The notes beneath the pieces are model-generated. The model was given only the letters and a program-made list of their open reading frames with translations. It made no database searches and had not been told where the DNA came from. DNA of 42,053 bases from assembly GCA_944323055.1 (NCBI GenBank), contig CALUQZ010000015.1, forward strand, positions 1 through 42,053, given 5' to 3'. A program made the position numbers and the translations under genes. Below are positions 16,787-25,148 of this stretch, piece after piece (the stretch's first letter is position 1; each line of letters starts with the position of its first letter). Origin of the DNA: an uncultured Acholeplasmatales bacterium. Its GTDB lineage: Bacteria > Bacillota_I > Bacilli_A > Acholeplasmatales > Anaeroplasmataceae.

Positions 16787-17251
16787 TTATTTGTCTAATT
16801 TAATTTTTATAACAGCTTTTTCAACTGTTTGTCCATCAACATCTAATTTTGCTAAATGAATATCTTCTGGGAAAACAAGAGCAAACCCTTCTTCTAAAGT
16901 GACATATATTTCATTTAAAGCCTTGTTTTGATATTTAGTAACGTCTTTAGCATCATTATAAGGTGTTGTTTGAACTAAACCCGGATCACTTATATGAGTG
17001 TAACCAAACCCTTCTTTACCTTTTAAAACTATTTGCATATCTAAATAGTTATTGTGTCCTTCAAAATAACATTCTTCTAAAGGACGAGCAACATAAGTGT
17101 CACGATTTACATAAACATTATTACCATCAATTTCAGTTTTACCTTTAGGTAAAGCTAATAAATCATTATTTAACACGAAATCAATAGCTGTATCTATGTT
17201 TTTACTTAAGCCTTTATAATGTGCTATATCTTTTAATTTTCCTACAATCAT
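16787..17251 (-). CDS. YhcH/YjgK/YiaL (DUF386) family protein
   Basis: 154-aa beta-rich, cupin-like protein. Family marks are the opening MIVGKLKDI, the metal-site region CYFEGHNNYLDMQIVLKGKE (His then Asp, with Glu after), and the C-terminal FALVFPEDIHLAKL with a further His. Related proteins include EbgC and YiaL and often occur beside sialic-acid or uncommon sugar-acid genes; roles such as anomer handling have been proposed. It is placed between two KDG kinase genes with gaps of 6 and 16 bases, so it is part of the operon. Exact reaction unknown. Confidence 0.85.
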   Translation of the reverse strand: MIVGKLKDIAHYKGLSKNIDTAIDFVLNNDLLALPKGKTEIDGNNVYVNRDTYVARPLEECYFEGHNNYLDMQIVLKGKEGFGYTHISDPGLVQTTPYNDAKDVTKYQNKALNEIYVTLEEGFALVFPEDIHLAKLDVDGQTVEKAVIKIKLDK

Positions 17252-17257
17252 AATAAA

Positions 17258-18292
17258 TTACCTTTCAACTTCAGCACTATTATTAGCTGCCATAAATTGT
17301 TCAACATCTTCTTTAGAGAAGATAGCAGCATCGCCATAAATAGTATGTTTTAATACACTTGTACTTAAACCAAATCTAACTGCATATTCAGGATTATCAA
17401 AATCTTTCAATAAACCATGAATTACTCCAGATGCAAAAGCATCTCCACCACCTATACGATCAAAGATATTAAATCTAATAGGTGGAGTTAATTCCCAAGT
17501 TAATTCATTATCTTTAAGTGCAAAATAGTATGCAGCTAAACTGTTATCAGTAGCAGCGTAAACAACTCTATCAGTACCAAAGATATAATTTAAATTATAT
17601 TTTTTAATCATTTTAGGGAATACATTACGACGTTTTTCCGATAATGTAGCATTTTCAAGTTCAGGATCTAATGGAATCTCTAGAATGGTATTAGCATCCC
17701 AGAAACTTGCAAATACAATATCAACATAATGCATAAATTGTTGATAAATAGGTTTTGCTTCTTCAATAGTCCATAATTTAGAACGATAATTAAAGTCAAA
17801 AGAAACTTTAACATTATGTCTTTTAGCTTCTTGAACAGCCTTTAATGCCACCGTTCTAACTCTTTCACCTAAAGCTAAAGTAATACCACTAATATGGAAC
17901 CACGTAGCATCTTTAAATATTTCTTCCCAATTAAACTCTCCTACTTGAACTCTAGTGATTGCACTGTGTTTACGGTTATAAATAATTTTAGATGGTCTTC
18001 CTCCAAAACCTGTTTCTAAAAAATAAATACCTAAAGTTGAAGAACCTCTAACAATATAATCTGTATTAACACCATTAGCTTTTAAATGAGCAATCGCGCC
18101 ATCCCCTAGTTGATTAGGAGGCAATTTAGACATAAAGTAACAATTATGTCCTAAATGTGATAATGCTACAGCAACATTTGCTTCTCCGCCACCATAATTA
18201 ACAATAAAACTATGGCATTGATTAATAGTAGCGTAATCCGGAGTAGAAAGTCGTAACATTATCTCTCCAAATGTAACGATCTTCTCTTTCAT
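17258..18292 (-). CDS. PfkB-family sugar kinase, KdgK paralogue (copy 2)
   Basis: 344-aa PfkB kinase related to copy 1 throughout: VTFGEIMLRLSTPD, YGGGEANVAVALSHLGH and DRIGGGDAFASG with catalytic Asp 284. It differs where copy 1 has GNEEDAEL: here the segment reads FASFWDANTI, without the NxxE-like motif, and the C-terminal half has an extra stretch ALKDNELTWELTPPIRFN before the catalytic motif. This suggests another substrate or altered regulation rather than simple redundancy. It begins five bases after kdgA. A KDG or related 2-keto-3-deoxy acid kinase is most likely; the exact substrate is open. Confidence 0.85.
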   Translation of the reverse strand: MKEKIVTFGEIMLRLSTPDYATINQCHSFIVNYGGGEANVAVALSHLGHNCYFMSKLPPNQLGDGAIAHLKANGVNTDYIVRGSSTLGIYFLETGFGGRPSKIIYNRKHSAITRVQVGEFNWEEIFKDATWFHISGITLALGERVRTVALKAVQEAKRHNVKVSFDFNYRSKLWTIEEAKPIYQQFMHYVDIVFASFWDANTILEIPLDPELENATLSEKRRNVFPKMIKKYNLNYIFGTDRVVYAATDNSLAAYYFALKDNELTWELTPPIRFNIFDRIGGGDAFASGVIHGLLKDFDNPEYAVRFGLSTSVLKHTIYGDAAIFSKEDVEQFMAANNSAEVER

Positions 18293-18297
18293 AACAA

Positions 18298-18948
18298 TTA
18301 TTTGCTAGCTCTTGCTGCTTTAACAGCTTCTACGAACTTTTTAGCAAGTTCAGTAACACCAGCATAATCACCTTTCTTAGCAGGGGCTGTTAAACTTGAA
18401 CCAGCACTTACGCATACTACACCAGCTTTAATCCAATCTGGAATATTATCTAAATCAACACCACCAGAAGGCATTAAATTAGCATAAGGAAGTGGTCCTT
18501 TAACATCTTTAATGAATCTAGGTCCTAAAATATCACCAGGGAATACTTTAATTACATCGCAACCAGCATCTAGAGCCATCTTTACTTCTAATACTGTTTG
18601 TGTACCAGGTACATAAGGAACTTGATATCTATTACATAATTTAGCTACTTCTACATCAAAACAAGGGCTAACAATAAATTTAGCACCATTTAAAATAGCA
18701 GAACGAGCTGTTTCAGTATCTAAAACTGTACCAGCACCAATTAAAACACTTTCATTATCTTTATAGTTATTAACTAAATTAGAGATAATTTCACCTGCAC
18801 CAGGTACTGTATAAGTCACTTCAATAGCAGTAACTCCACCAGCAATACAAGCTTCAGAAATTTTTAAACCTTTTTCTGTACTTTCAGCACGTACAACAGC
18901 GACAACACCAACGCTAGCCATACGACTTAAAACATCGAATTTTTTCAT
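18298..18948 (-). CDS. kdgA: KDPG / 4-hydroxy-2-oxoglutarate aldolase
   Basis: Class I aldolase, 216 aa, full length for Eda/KdgA. Key residues: Glu 43 in AIEVTYT, the Schiff-base Lys 134 in CDVIKVFPGD, and the phosphate-binding MPSGGV segment. It cleaves KDPG to pyruvate and glyceraldehyde-3-phosphate. It is the first gene of the minus-strand operon, with promoter 18999-19027 and an AGAGG ribosome site; kinase genes follow immediately. In this operon it completes the path from uronates to central metabolism. The eda name is equally used. Confidence 0.94.
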   Translation of the reverse strand: MKKFDVLSRMASVGVVAVVRAESTEKGLKISEACIAGGVTAIEVTYTVPGAGEIISNLVNNYKDNESVLIGAGTVLDTETARSAILNGAKFIVSPCFDVEVAKLCNRYQVPYVPGTQTVLEVKMALDAGCDVIKVFPGDILGPRFIKDVKGPLPYANLMPSGGVDLDNIPDWIKAGVVCVSAGSSLTAPAKKGDYAGVTELAKKFVEAVKAARASK

Positions 18949-18998
18949 TTTTTTACCTCTTTTATTAATATTGTAGATGAAAATTTTTCACCACTTCA

Positions 18999-19041
18999 AT
19001 TATACTTTTATTAATTGTAAAAGTCAATGTAAGCGATTTAT
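18999..19041 (-). promoter_or_regulatory. kdg operon promoter with adjoining cre-like operator
   Basis: Minus strand: -35 TTGACT (19022-19027), 17-base spacer, -10 TATAAT (18999-19004), a near-consensus promoter. TGTAAGCGATTTAT (19028-19041, plus strand), matching cre at all but two positions, abuts the -35. A further near-palindrome TGAAAATTTTTCA lies at about 18978-18990 near the start of transcription. This is one half of the 319-base divergent control region 18949-19267. Confidence 0.65.
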
Positions 19042-19110
19042 TTTTTAGCCTCTTTTATATGTAATTCAGTAAATTTTAATAATTATTTTGTTTTTAATAA
19101 ATTAAATAAT

Positions 19111-19151
19111 TGTAAACGTTTTACAAAAGATTTGTCTTTACACATTATAAT
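19111..19151 (+). promoter_or_regulatory. Permease promoter with LacI-type operator over the -35
   Basis: The operator TGTAAACGTTTTACA (19111-19125) has perfect 6-bp arms around CGT. The -10 TATAAT is at 19146-19151; the best -35, TTACAA (19121-19126), has a long 19-base spacer and overlaps the operator. Strong -10, poor -35 and operator overlap suggest a regulated promoter. Confidence 0.55.
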
Positions 19152-19177
19152 AATTTTATTAGAATATTTAAGAAAAA

Positions 19178-19239
19178 TTAGTAGCCCTAGCTACTAAGAT
19201 ATACGATTGTGTAGGTCAAGCTATTAGAAAAACTATAGC
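19178..19239 (+). other. Leader hairpins upstream of the permease gene
   Basis: TTAGTAGC-CCTA-GCTACTAA (19178-19197) is a perfect 8-bp hairpin. GCTAT (19220-19224) can pair with ATAGC (19235-19239). Both lie in the roughly 110-base untranslated leader before AAGGAGG and the ATG at 19268. Neither is followed by a T-run before the gene, so simple attenuation is not obvious. Confidence 0.4.
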
Positions 19240-19267
19240 ACTAGGAGTAAATTTTTAAGGAGGAAAA

Positions 19268-20392
19268 ATGAATACAGAAGAATTAAATGATAATTCTACT
19301 GAAAAAGAAACTAGTAAAGCTAAACGTTTTTTTAATGCTTGTTCAAATTACTGCAAAAAAAAGAATGTCAAACCTTCATTAAAAACTTATTTTATTGATG
19401 CAATGGGTAAAATGGCTCTAGGCTTGTTTGCTTCTTTATTAATTGGAACAATCCTAGATACTATAGGCGACTTGACACACCTAGATTTTTTTGTTCAATT
19501 AGGTAGTTATGCTAGTCAAGCCTCAGGTGCAGCTATGGCTGTAGCTATTGGCTATGCATTAAAAACACCACCTTTAGTTTTATTTAGTTTAGTAGCAGTT
19601 GGAATTTCAGCAAATGTTTTAGGTGGAGCAGGAGGACCATTAGCTGTCTTTTTTATCGCCATCATAACAAGTGAAGTTGCTAAATTATTTTCTAATACTA
19701 CTAAGATAGATATTTTAGTAACACCACTAATAACTATTATTGTAGGTTGTGGACTTGCGATGGGAATAGCTCCTGGAATTGGCTATTTAGCCAATTTAAT
19801 TGGCAATGGTATTAATAAGGCAACTGAACTTCAACCATTCTTAATGGGTATTGTTTTAGCAGTTGTAGTCGGAGTAGTATTAACACTACCAATCTCAAGT
19901 GCGGCTATTTGTGCTTCTTTTGGTATCACAGGATTAGCCGGTGGCGCAGCTTTAGCTGGATGTTGTTGTCAAATGATTGGATTTGCTGTTCAATCTTTTA
20001 AGGAAAATAAATGGTCTGGACTTGTAGCTCAAGGTATTGGTACTAGTATGCTTCAAATGCCTAATATTGTAAAAAAACCAGTTATTTGGTTACCAACGAC
20101 ATTAGCATCTGCTATATGTGGTCCTTTAGCTACTTGTGTTTTTAAACTTGAAATGAATGGGCCTGCTATTTCATCAGGTATGGGAACATGTGGCCTCGTT
20201 GGTCCAATTGGCGTAATTCAAGGTTGGTTTAATGATATAGATGCCGGATTAAAAGCTAATATTACTGCTTTAGATATTTCTGGTCTTATCTTAATTTCAA
20301 TTATTTTACCTATTGTTTTAACTTTGATTTTCCATTTTATTTGTTTAAAACTACATTGGTATAAAAATGAAGATTTAAAATTAGAATTATAA
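19268..20392 (+). CDS. PTS EIIC-like (PfoR-type) membrane permease
   Basis: 374-aa membrane protein with a soluble, charged N-terminus of about 45 residues and about nine or ten hydrophobic segments. GLFASLLIGTILDTIG, TPPLVLFSLVAVGISANVLG, FLMGIVLAVVVGVVLTLP and AALAGCCCQMIGFAVQSF fit the PTS_EIIC_2/PfoR-like group, proteins that resemble a IIC channel but are often encoded without IIA and IIB. No IIA or IIB gene is visible here. Ribosome site AAGGAGG is well spaced. The gene is divergent from the kdg operon and shares its regulatory region, so uptake of a uronate, KDG or related sugar acid is likely. Family assignment is from motif memory; substrate is inference. Confidence 0.72.
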   Translation: MNTEELNDNSTEKETSKAKRFFNACSNYCKKKNVKPSLKTYFIDAMGKMALGLFASLLIGTILDTIGDLTHLDFFVQLGSYASQASGAAMAVAIGYALKTPPLVLFSLVAVGISANVLGGAGGPLAVFFIAIITSEVAKLFSNTTKIDILVTPLITIIVGCGLAMGIAPGIGYLANLIGNGINKATELQPFLMGIVLAVVVGVVLTLPISSAAICASFGITGLAGGAALAGCCCQMIGFAVQSFKENKWSGLVAQGIGTSMLQMPNIVKKPVIWLPTTLASAICGPLATCVFKLEMNGPAISSGMGTCGLVGPIGVIQGWFNDIDAGLKANITALDISGLILISIILPIVLTLIFHFICLKLHWYKNEDLKLEL

Positions 20393-20393
20393 T

Positions 20394-20430
20394 AAAAAAA
20401 GGCAAGTAATAAAAACTTGTCTTTTTTATT
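20394..20430. terminator. Bidirectional terminator between permease and glf
   Basis: AAAAAAAGGCAAGT (20394-20407) pairs with ACTTGTCTTTTTT (20415-20427) with one G-U pair and a seven-base loop. A-run and T-run flank the stem, so it serves the permease on the plus strand and glf on the minus strand. Confidence 0.8.
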
Positions 20431-20450
20431 ATATAAACTATTTTGTCAAT

Positions 20451-21554
20451 TTATTTAGATAATGTTTTTAAATATGCTAAAGCACTCTTAATAACTTTAT
20501 CCATATCATAATATTTATATTCACCTAAACGGCCTCCAAATGAAACTTTAGTTTCTTTTAAAGCCATTTCTTTATATTTATTATATAAATTAGTATTCTT
20601 TTCATCATTTACTGGGTAATATGGTTCATCACCTTTTTCCCAAGTTTTAGAATATTCTTTTGAAATTATAGTTTTAGGACTAGTACTATCAAATTCAAAA
20701 TGTTTATGTTCAATAATTCTAGTATATGGAACTTCATATTCTGTATAATTAACTACCGCATTACCTTGGTAATTTGGCATATCAAGTACTTCTGTTTCAA
20801 ATCTAACAGTTCGGTATTCTAAACTACCAAACATAAAATTATAGTATGCATCAATCGGGCCTGTATAAATAATATGTTTAGCCATATTATCATAATATTT
20901 TTTATCAGCTAAATAGTCTGTGTTAAGCTTTACTTCTATGCCATCTAACATTTTCTCAATGATTTTAGTATATCCGCCAATCGGAATACCTTGATATCTA
21001 TCGTTAAAATAATTATTATCAAAAGTAAAACGAACAGGTAATCTCTTAATAATAAAAGCCGGTAATTTATTACATTCTTTACCCCATTGTTTAGCCGTAT
21101 AACCTTTAACTAATTTTTCATAAATTGTTTTGCCAACTAAATTAATAGCCTGTTCTTCTAAATTTTGTGGTTCTGCAACATAAGAATCTTTTCTTTCTTC
21201 TAAAATTCTAGCTTGTGCTTCTGCTGGTGTAAAAACATCAGGCCAAAGTTTAGTAAAAGTATTCATATTGAATGGCAAATTATACAATTCATTTTTATAA
21301 CGAGCAACCGGACTATTAATATAATTATTAAATTCAGCAAATTGATTAATATAATTCCAAACTTCTTTATCAGATGTATGGAAAATATGAGCACCATAGA
21401 CATGAACATTTATACCATATTCATTTTTAGTATAAATGTTACCACCAATATGTTCTCTTTTTTCTAAAACTAATACTTTATAACCTAATTTATTAAGTTC
21501 ATAGGCACAGATACTACCATACAAACCTGAACCTACAATTAAATAATCATACAT
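20451..21554 (-). CDS. glf: UDP-galactopyranose mutase
   Basis: FAD enzyme of 367 aa that converts UDP-galactopyranose to UDP-galactofuranose. Start ATG at 21554 has GAGGGG seven bases upstream and gives MYDYLIVGSGLYGSICAYEL, the Rossmann FAD motif; the in-frame start 15 bases earlier is rejected. Family marks: LEKREHIGGNIYT, YGAHIFHTSD, LPFNMNTFTKLW, GYTAKQWGK and the C-terminal FGGRLGEYKYYDMD. It begins four bases after an ABC permease gene, as the last member of a glycosyltransferase-exporter cassette. Galactofuranose is found in bacterial glycans and in galactans or glycolipids of some mollicutes, so a surface product is likely. Confidence 0.95.
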   Translation of the reverse strand: MYDYLIVGSGLYGSICAYELNKLGYKVLVLEKREHIGGNIYTKNEYGINVHVYGAHIFHTSDKEVWNYINQFAEFNNYINSPVARYKNELYNLPFNMNTFTKLWPDVFTPAEAQARILEERKDSYVAEPQNLEEQAINLVGKTIYEKLVKGYTAKQWGKECNKLPAFIIKRLPVRFTFDNNYFNDRYQGIPIGGYTKIIEKMLDGIEVKLNTDYLADKKYYDNMAKHIIYTGPIDAYYNFMFGSLEYRTVRFETEVLDMPNYQGNAVVNYTEYEVPYTRIIEHKHFEFDSTSPKTIISKEYSKTWEKGDEPYYPVNDEKNTNLYNKYKEMALKETKVSFGGRLGEYKYYDMDKVIKSALAYLKTLSK

Positions 21555-21558
21555 AAAA

Positions 21559-22521
21559 CTACCCCTCAATTGTAACTTTAGCTAAATGTTTACTTGAAAG
21601 AATATTTAAGATAACAAGTAAAACTATAGCTCCAATATTAATAACAGCTTGATAACCAATATTTAAAGTATAACCAAAACAATTTAAATTATAACCAAAA
21701 TTATCAGTTAAAGTTTTAATTAATTCTTCAGCATTAGCTATATTACTATTTTGTAAATAGTCACTAACTAAATTAATAGGTGTATTCATAAATGAAAAAC
21801 GCATTAAATTACAAGAATATGTACTAGGAATAAAACAACAAACATTCCTTAAAATAGGTGGGAACATTGTAAGTGGCATATATGCCCCAATTAAAAAGCC
21901 GGCAACTGCTGATATAGAGGCAATGATTGAAGCTAATGTTGATTCATGTTTAATAAATGAACAAATTAAAACTGTAAATAAAGTACTTGTAATGCAACTA
22001 AAGGCTAAACAAGCTAACATTAAAATAAAATCAGTAAAGGTGACAACAAACTCACCCATAATAGCTAAATATATTAAACAAACAAATAATACAACCACGC
22101 ATATTAATAAAGTTACTACAAAGTTAAATAAAAAATAACTTCCAATTAATAAGCTTTTCTTAATAGGAGATGAACTAAAATCTCTATTAACACCATTTTC
22201 TTTATCGTTAATTATTATATTATTAGTTTGAATAGATATAGTAATTGTACTTAAAGCTATAATACCTGATAACATCCATGAATCTACTAAAATGTTAATA
22301 TATTGCTTTAATTTGGCATTTGGTTGAACTTCTAATTGATATAAAATATTTTCAACTGTAGATAACTCTAAGGCTCTTAAAAAACAAATATAAACAAGTA
22401 AAATAATAATCGGAACCATTAAAGTGTAGAAAACTCTTATTTTATTTTTAAAAAACACTAGGAAATGTCTTTTAGTTAATTCAAAGAAAATATTAGTATA
22501 GTGCATAATATTATTTCTCAT
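21559..22521 (-). CDS. ABC-2 type exporter permease
   Basis: About 320-aa membrane protein with six hydrophobic segments and a large external loop between the first and second (about residues 50-75), the layout of ABC-2/DrrB-type permeases. Typical segments are FKNKIRVFYTLMVPIIILLV at the start and MPLTMFPPILRNVCCFIPST in the second half. ATG at 22521 has AGGTGA closely upstream; GTG at 22530 is an alternative. It overlaps the ATPase gene by 11 bases, so the two subunits are made together. Exported substrate is unknown, but the flanking glycosyltransferase and glf genes suggest a glycan or glycolipid. Confidence 0.85.
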   Translation of the reverse strand: MRNNIMHYTNIFFELTKRHFLVFFKNKIRVFYTLMVPIIILLVYICFLRALELSTVENILYQLEVQPNAKLKQYINILVDSWMLSGIIALSTITISIQTNNIIINDKENGVNRDFSSSPIKKSLLIGSYFLFNFVVTLLICVVVLFVCLIYLAIMGEFVVTFTDFILMLACLAFSCITSTLFTVLICSFIKHESTLASIIASISAVAGFLIGAYMPLTMFPPILRNVCCFIPSTYSCNLMRFSFMNTPINLVSDYLQNSNIANAEELIKTLTDNFGYNLNCFGYTLNIGYQAVINIGAIVLLVILNILSSKHLAKVTIEG

Positions 22522-23455
22522 GATTTTCACCTACTACAATATTACGACCTGTAACACGTAAAAAGACATCATCCATATTACCTTTTTTAACTTCAATATC
22601 ATTTAAATATTTAGCATATTTTGTGATAATTTTGGTCGTTTTAGTTCCATTTTGTAACTTCAATCGATAAAACTGTTGTTCTTTATCATATTCATAATCA
22701 ATATTATCAAGTTTTAATTGTTCTTCAAATTCATGATTTAATTGTCCATAAGAAATAATATAATCATAACTATATTTATTCTTAAGTTCAACAGGTGTGC
22801 CTGAAGCTATAATTTGACCTTTATCCATTATGACAACACTTGATGCTTTTTCTGCTTCTTCTAGGTAGTGTGTCGTTAAAAAAACTGTCATTTTAGTTTC
22901 TTTTTGAATTTTATTAATTAGAGTCCAAACTGATAATCTTGTTTTTGGATCTAGACCTGTTGTTGGCTCATCTAAAATCAAAAGTTTAGGGCGATGAACC
23001 ATAGCTCTAGCAATATCTACTCTTCTTTTTTGACCACCTGATAGGTTTCTAATTGGTCGGTCTAAAATTGGTTCTAAATCTAATAATTCAATAATCATTT
23101 CGATATTTTTTCTTTTATCTTCTTTACTTAGACGATAAAAAGATGTTCTTATTTCTAAGTTTTCTTTAACCGTTAAATCTAAATCTAAAACACTATTTTG
23201 AAATACAATACCAATCTCATTTTTAATTTTTTCAGAATCGATATCAAGATCATAATCATCTACATATATCTTACCTGAATTCTTTTTCAAGATAGAACAA
23301 ATTATATTGATAGTTGTTGATTTACCTGCTCCATTAATACCTAAAAAAGCAAATAATTGTCCTTTTTCCACTTTAAAACTAATATCATTAACTGCTAAAA
23401 CATTATTAGCATAACGTTTTACTAAATGTTCTACTATTAATGCATAATCACTCAT
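22511..23455 (-). CDS. ABC exporter ATP-binding subunit (DrrA-like)
   Basis: 314 aa. Walker A GINGAGKST, Q-loop GIVFQNSVLD, signature NLSGGQKRRVDIARAM, Walker B LLILDEPTTGLDP and switch His in TTHYLEEAE are all intact. The C-terminal extension (about 225-314) matches the regulatory tail of DrrA-type exporters acting on drugs or glycolipids. Its ATG lies in the stop of the glycosyltransferase gene (ATGA), giving tight coupling. With the next gene it forms an ABC-2 exporter. Drug resistance is possible, but the enclosing glycosyl genes make glycan export more likely. Confidence 0.9.
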   Translation of the reverse strand: MSDYALIVEHLVKRYANNVLAVNDISFKVEKGQLFAFLGINGAGKSTTINIICSILKKNSGKIYVDDYDLDIDSEKIKNEIGIVFQNSVLDLDLTVKENLEIRTSFYRLSKEDKRKNIEMIIELLDLEPILDRPIRNLSGGQKRRVDIARAMVHRPKLLILDEPTTGLDPKTRLSVWTLINKIQKETKMTVFLTTHYLEEAEKASSVVIMDKGQIIASGTPVELKNKYSYDYIISYGQLNHEFEEQLKLDNIDYEYDKEQQFYRLKLQNGTKTTKIITKYAKYLNDIEVKKGNMDDVFLRVTGRNIVVGENHEK

Positions 23456-24756
23456 TTTTTTACATTCCTTTTAATTTTATTCCAATTTGATTTTGAAAAA
23501 GCTCCAGCACAAATAGTTATTACATAAATAAATAAGAAACATGGGAATAAGAAAGCAGCTGATAGCATTTCTTTTGGTGATTTAGCTCCCATCTTTTTAT
23601 AATCTATTAAAACTAAAACTAAACCCTGTAAGAAGCCAAAGAAAATAAATAGTGAAAGTAAAATACCACAAGCAGCATAAATAGTGTTCCACATAACGGC
23701 ATCATAATAGCTTATACTAAATAGACTTACAGGAATTGTACCATTATTAACTAAAGCTAAGAAAACAAAATCATAAATGTAATATAATGGTATCCATGTA
23801 CATAAAACAAAAGTTAAGAAAATGAAAATATAAGATAAAAACATTTCTAAATAAGATATTCTTCCAGTTGTGAAGAACTTACCTAACATTTTAAGTAACT
23901 TTGGTTTTAATAAATTAACGCTACCATTAAAGATTCTTTTATTTCTATTTAAAGTATCTTCATAAGATGATGGCATATCTTCATAAACAACAGCATCTTC
24001 AACATAATGTCCTTTATAACCTTCAAGCATGCGGTTAAAATTAAATTCAGCATCATCAGAAATAGTCACTGAATCGTAGCCACCACAAGCTTTTAACATC
24101 CTAGTTGACATCATAGCACCACTACCATTGATGTGAGCAGCTATATTAAGTCTTTCTCTAACTCTACTTCCATATCTTGAATCAAAAGTATAAAAAAGAG
24201 TACACGCTTTAGTATAAAAATTAGTAGTTGCGTTAATTGCTCCTTCATAAGGACGAGCAAAATCAACACCACTAAAATAAGCATCGCTCATTAAACGAGA
24301 AAACTCTTTATTCATATGATTATCAGCATCTAAGTGAATTACCATATCATATTTATCTAATTTTAAAATATGATTGACCCCGTGTTTTAACGGATAAGCT
24401 GCTTTTCTATGTTCCGGGTCAGGATCATTTAATTCTAATACAATAGCCCCAGCTTCTTTAGCTAATTTAGCCGTATCATCAGTACAATTATGAGCAACAA
24501 CAAATATGTCATAACAATCTTTAGGATAGTCTTGACTATTTAATGCATCTAAGACTGTATCATAGATAACATCCGCTTCATTATGAGCGGGAATTAAATA
24601 AGCGATTTTAGCTGTTTTTTCACTTTTAGGATAAGTTTTTTTCTTAACCCAAGCAAATAAAACATATAAAATTTGTACTAATAAAGGTACTCCAATTATT
24701 ATTAATACAATGTAATTAATAATACTTAAAACTTGATAAAGGTATTCATACCACAT
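23452..24756 (-). CDS. Membrane glycosyltransferase, family 2
   Basis: 434-aa GT2 enzyme. One N-terminal helix (about 10-36), then the GT-A domain: IPAHNEADVIYDTVLDAL, the DxD metal motif HLDADNH (Asp 143, Asp 145), the catalytic-base region SDDAEF (234-238) and RNKR (271-274) at the place of the QxxRW motif. Three to four C-terminal helices follow (about 305-420). The layout is that of processive or lipid-linked GT2 enzymes that pass product across the membrane. As it is followed by an exporter and UDP-galactofuranose synthesis, it may build a galactofuranosyl glycan or glycolipid. AGGAG precedes the start. Sugar specificity cannot be read from sequence. Confidence 0.88.
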   Translation of the reverse strand: MWYEYLYQVLSIINYIVLIIIGVPLLVQILYVLFAWVKKKTYPKSEKTAKIAYLIPAHNEADVIYDTVLDALNSQDYPKDCYDIFVVAHNCTDDTAKLAKEAGAIVLELNDPDPEHRKAAYPLKHGVNHILKLDKYDMVIHLDADNHMNKEFSRLMSDAYFSGVDFARPYEGAINATTNFYTKACTLFYTFDSRYGSRVRERLNIAAHINGSGAMMSTRMLKACGGYDSVTISDDAEFNFNRMLEGYKGHYVEDAVVYEDMPSSYEDTLNRNKRIFNGSVNLLKPKLLKMLGKFFTTGRISYLEMFLSYIFIFLTFVLCTWIPLYYIYDFVFLALVNNGTIPVSLFSISYYDAVMWNTIYAACGILLSLFIFFGFLQGLVLVLIDYKKMGAKSPKEMLSAAFLFPCFLFIYVITICAGAFSKSNWNKIKRNVKK

Positions 24757-24803
24757 TTTTCACAACTCCTAGTGTATGTATTTTAGCATTTATAAAATGT
24801 TTT

Positions 24804-25148
24804 TTAAATACTAAAAGTATAAATTAATAAGACAACCTGAATAATAGTGCTTATTAAAGCCGTTAAAATAAAATAATAATGTTTAGTCTTATGTCTAACA
24901 AGAAAAATACCTAGCAATCCGCCAAAAGCACCAAAAAATAAGGTTGCTAATAACAATGTTCTTTCTTTAATGCGCCAAGCATTATGTTTAGCTTTTATTT
25001 TATCTACTACATATAAAATAAAAGTAATGATAGAAAATATTATATTCAATAATACTATAATACTAAATATAAGATGGTCATTTATAAATATTCTAATATT
25101 AATCGACAAATTCAAACTCAAAATCAAATACGCGGATAGTATCGCCAT
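24804..25148 (-). CDS. DUF1294 family membrane protein
   Basis: 114 aa with four likely membrane helices. The DUF1294 signature is clear: YVVDKIKAKHNAWRIKERTL, then FGAFGGLLGIFLVRHKTKHYYF. The start at 25148 overlaps the end of obg by 50 bases but has AGGGG six bases upstream; the extra N-terminal helix it yields is longer than is usual for the family, so a later non-ATG start cannot be excluded. Function unknown in any organism I recall. Position after obg suggests cotranscription only. Confidence 0.78.
   Translation of the reverse strand: MAILSAYLILSLNLSINIRIFINDHLIFSIIVLLNIIFSIITFILYVVDKIKAKHNAWRIKERTLLLATLFFGAFGGLLGIFLVRHKTKHYYFILTALISTIIQVVLLIYTFSI

Noticed and set aside
24770-24830. 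Hairpin with TTTTAG/CTAAAA arms between the DUF1294 and GT2 genes
   Set aside because: No T-run follows on the minus strand and the stem overlaps a plausible weak promoter; I cannot call it a terminator.
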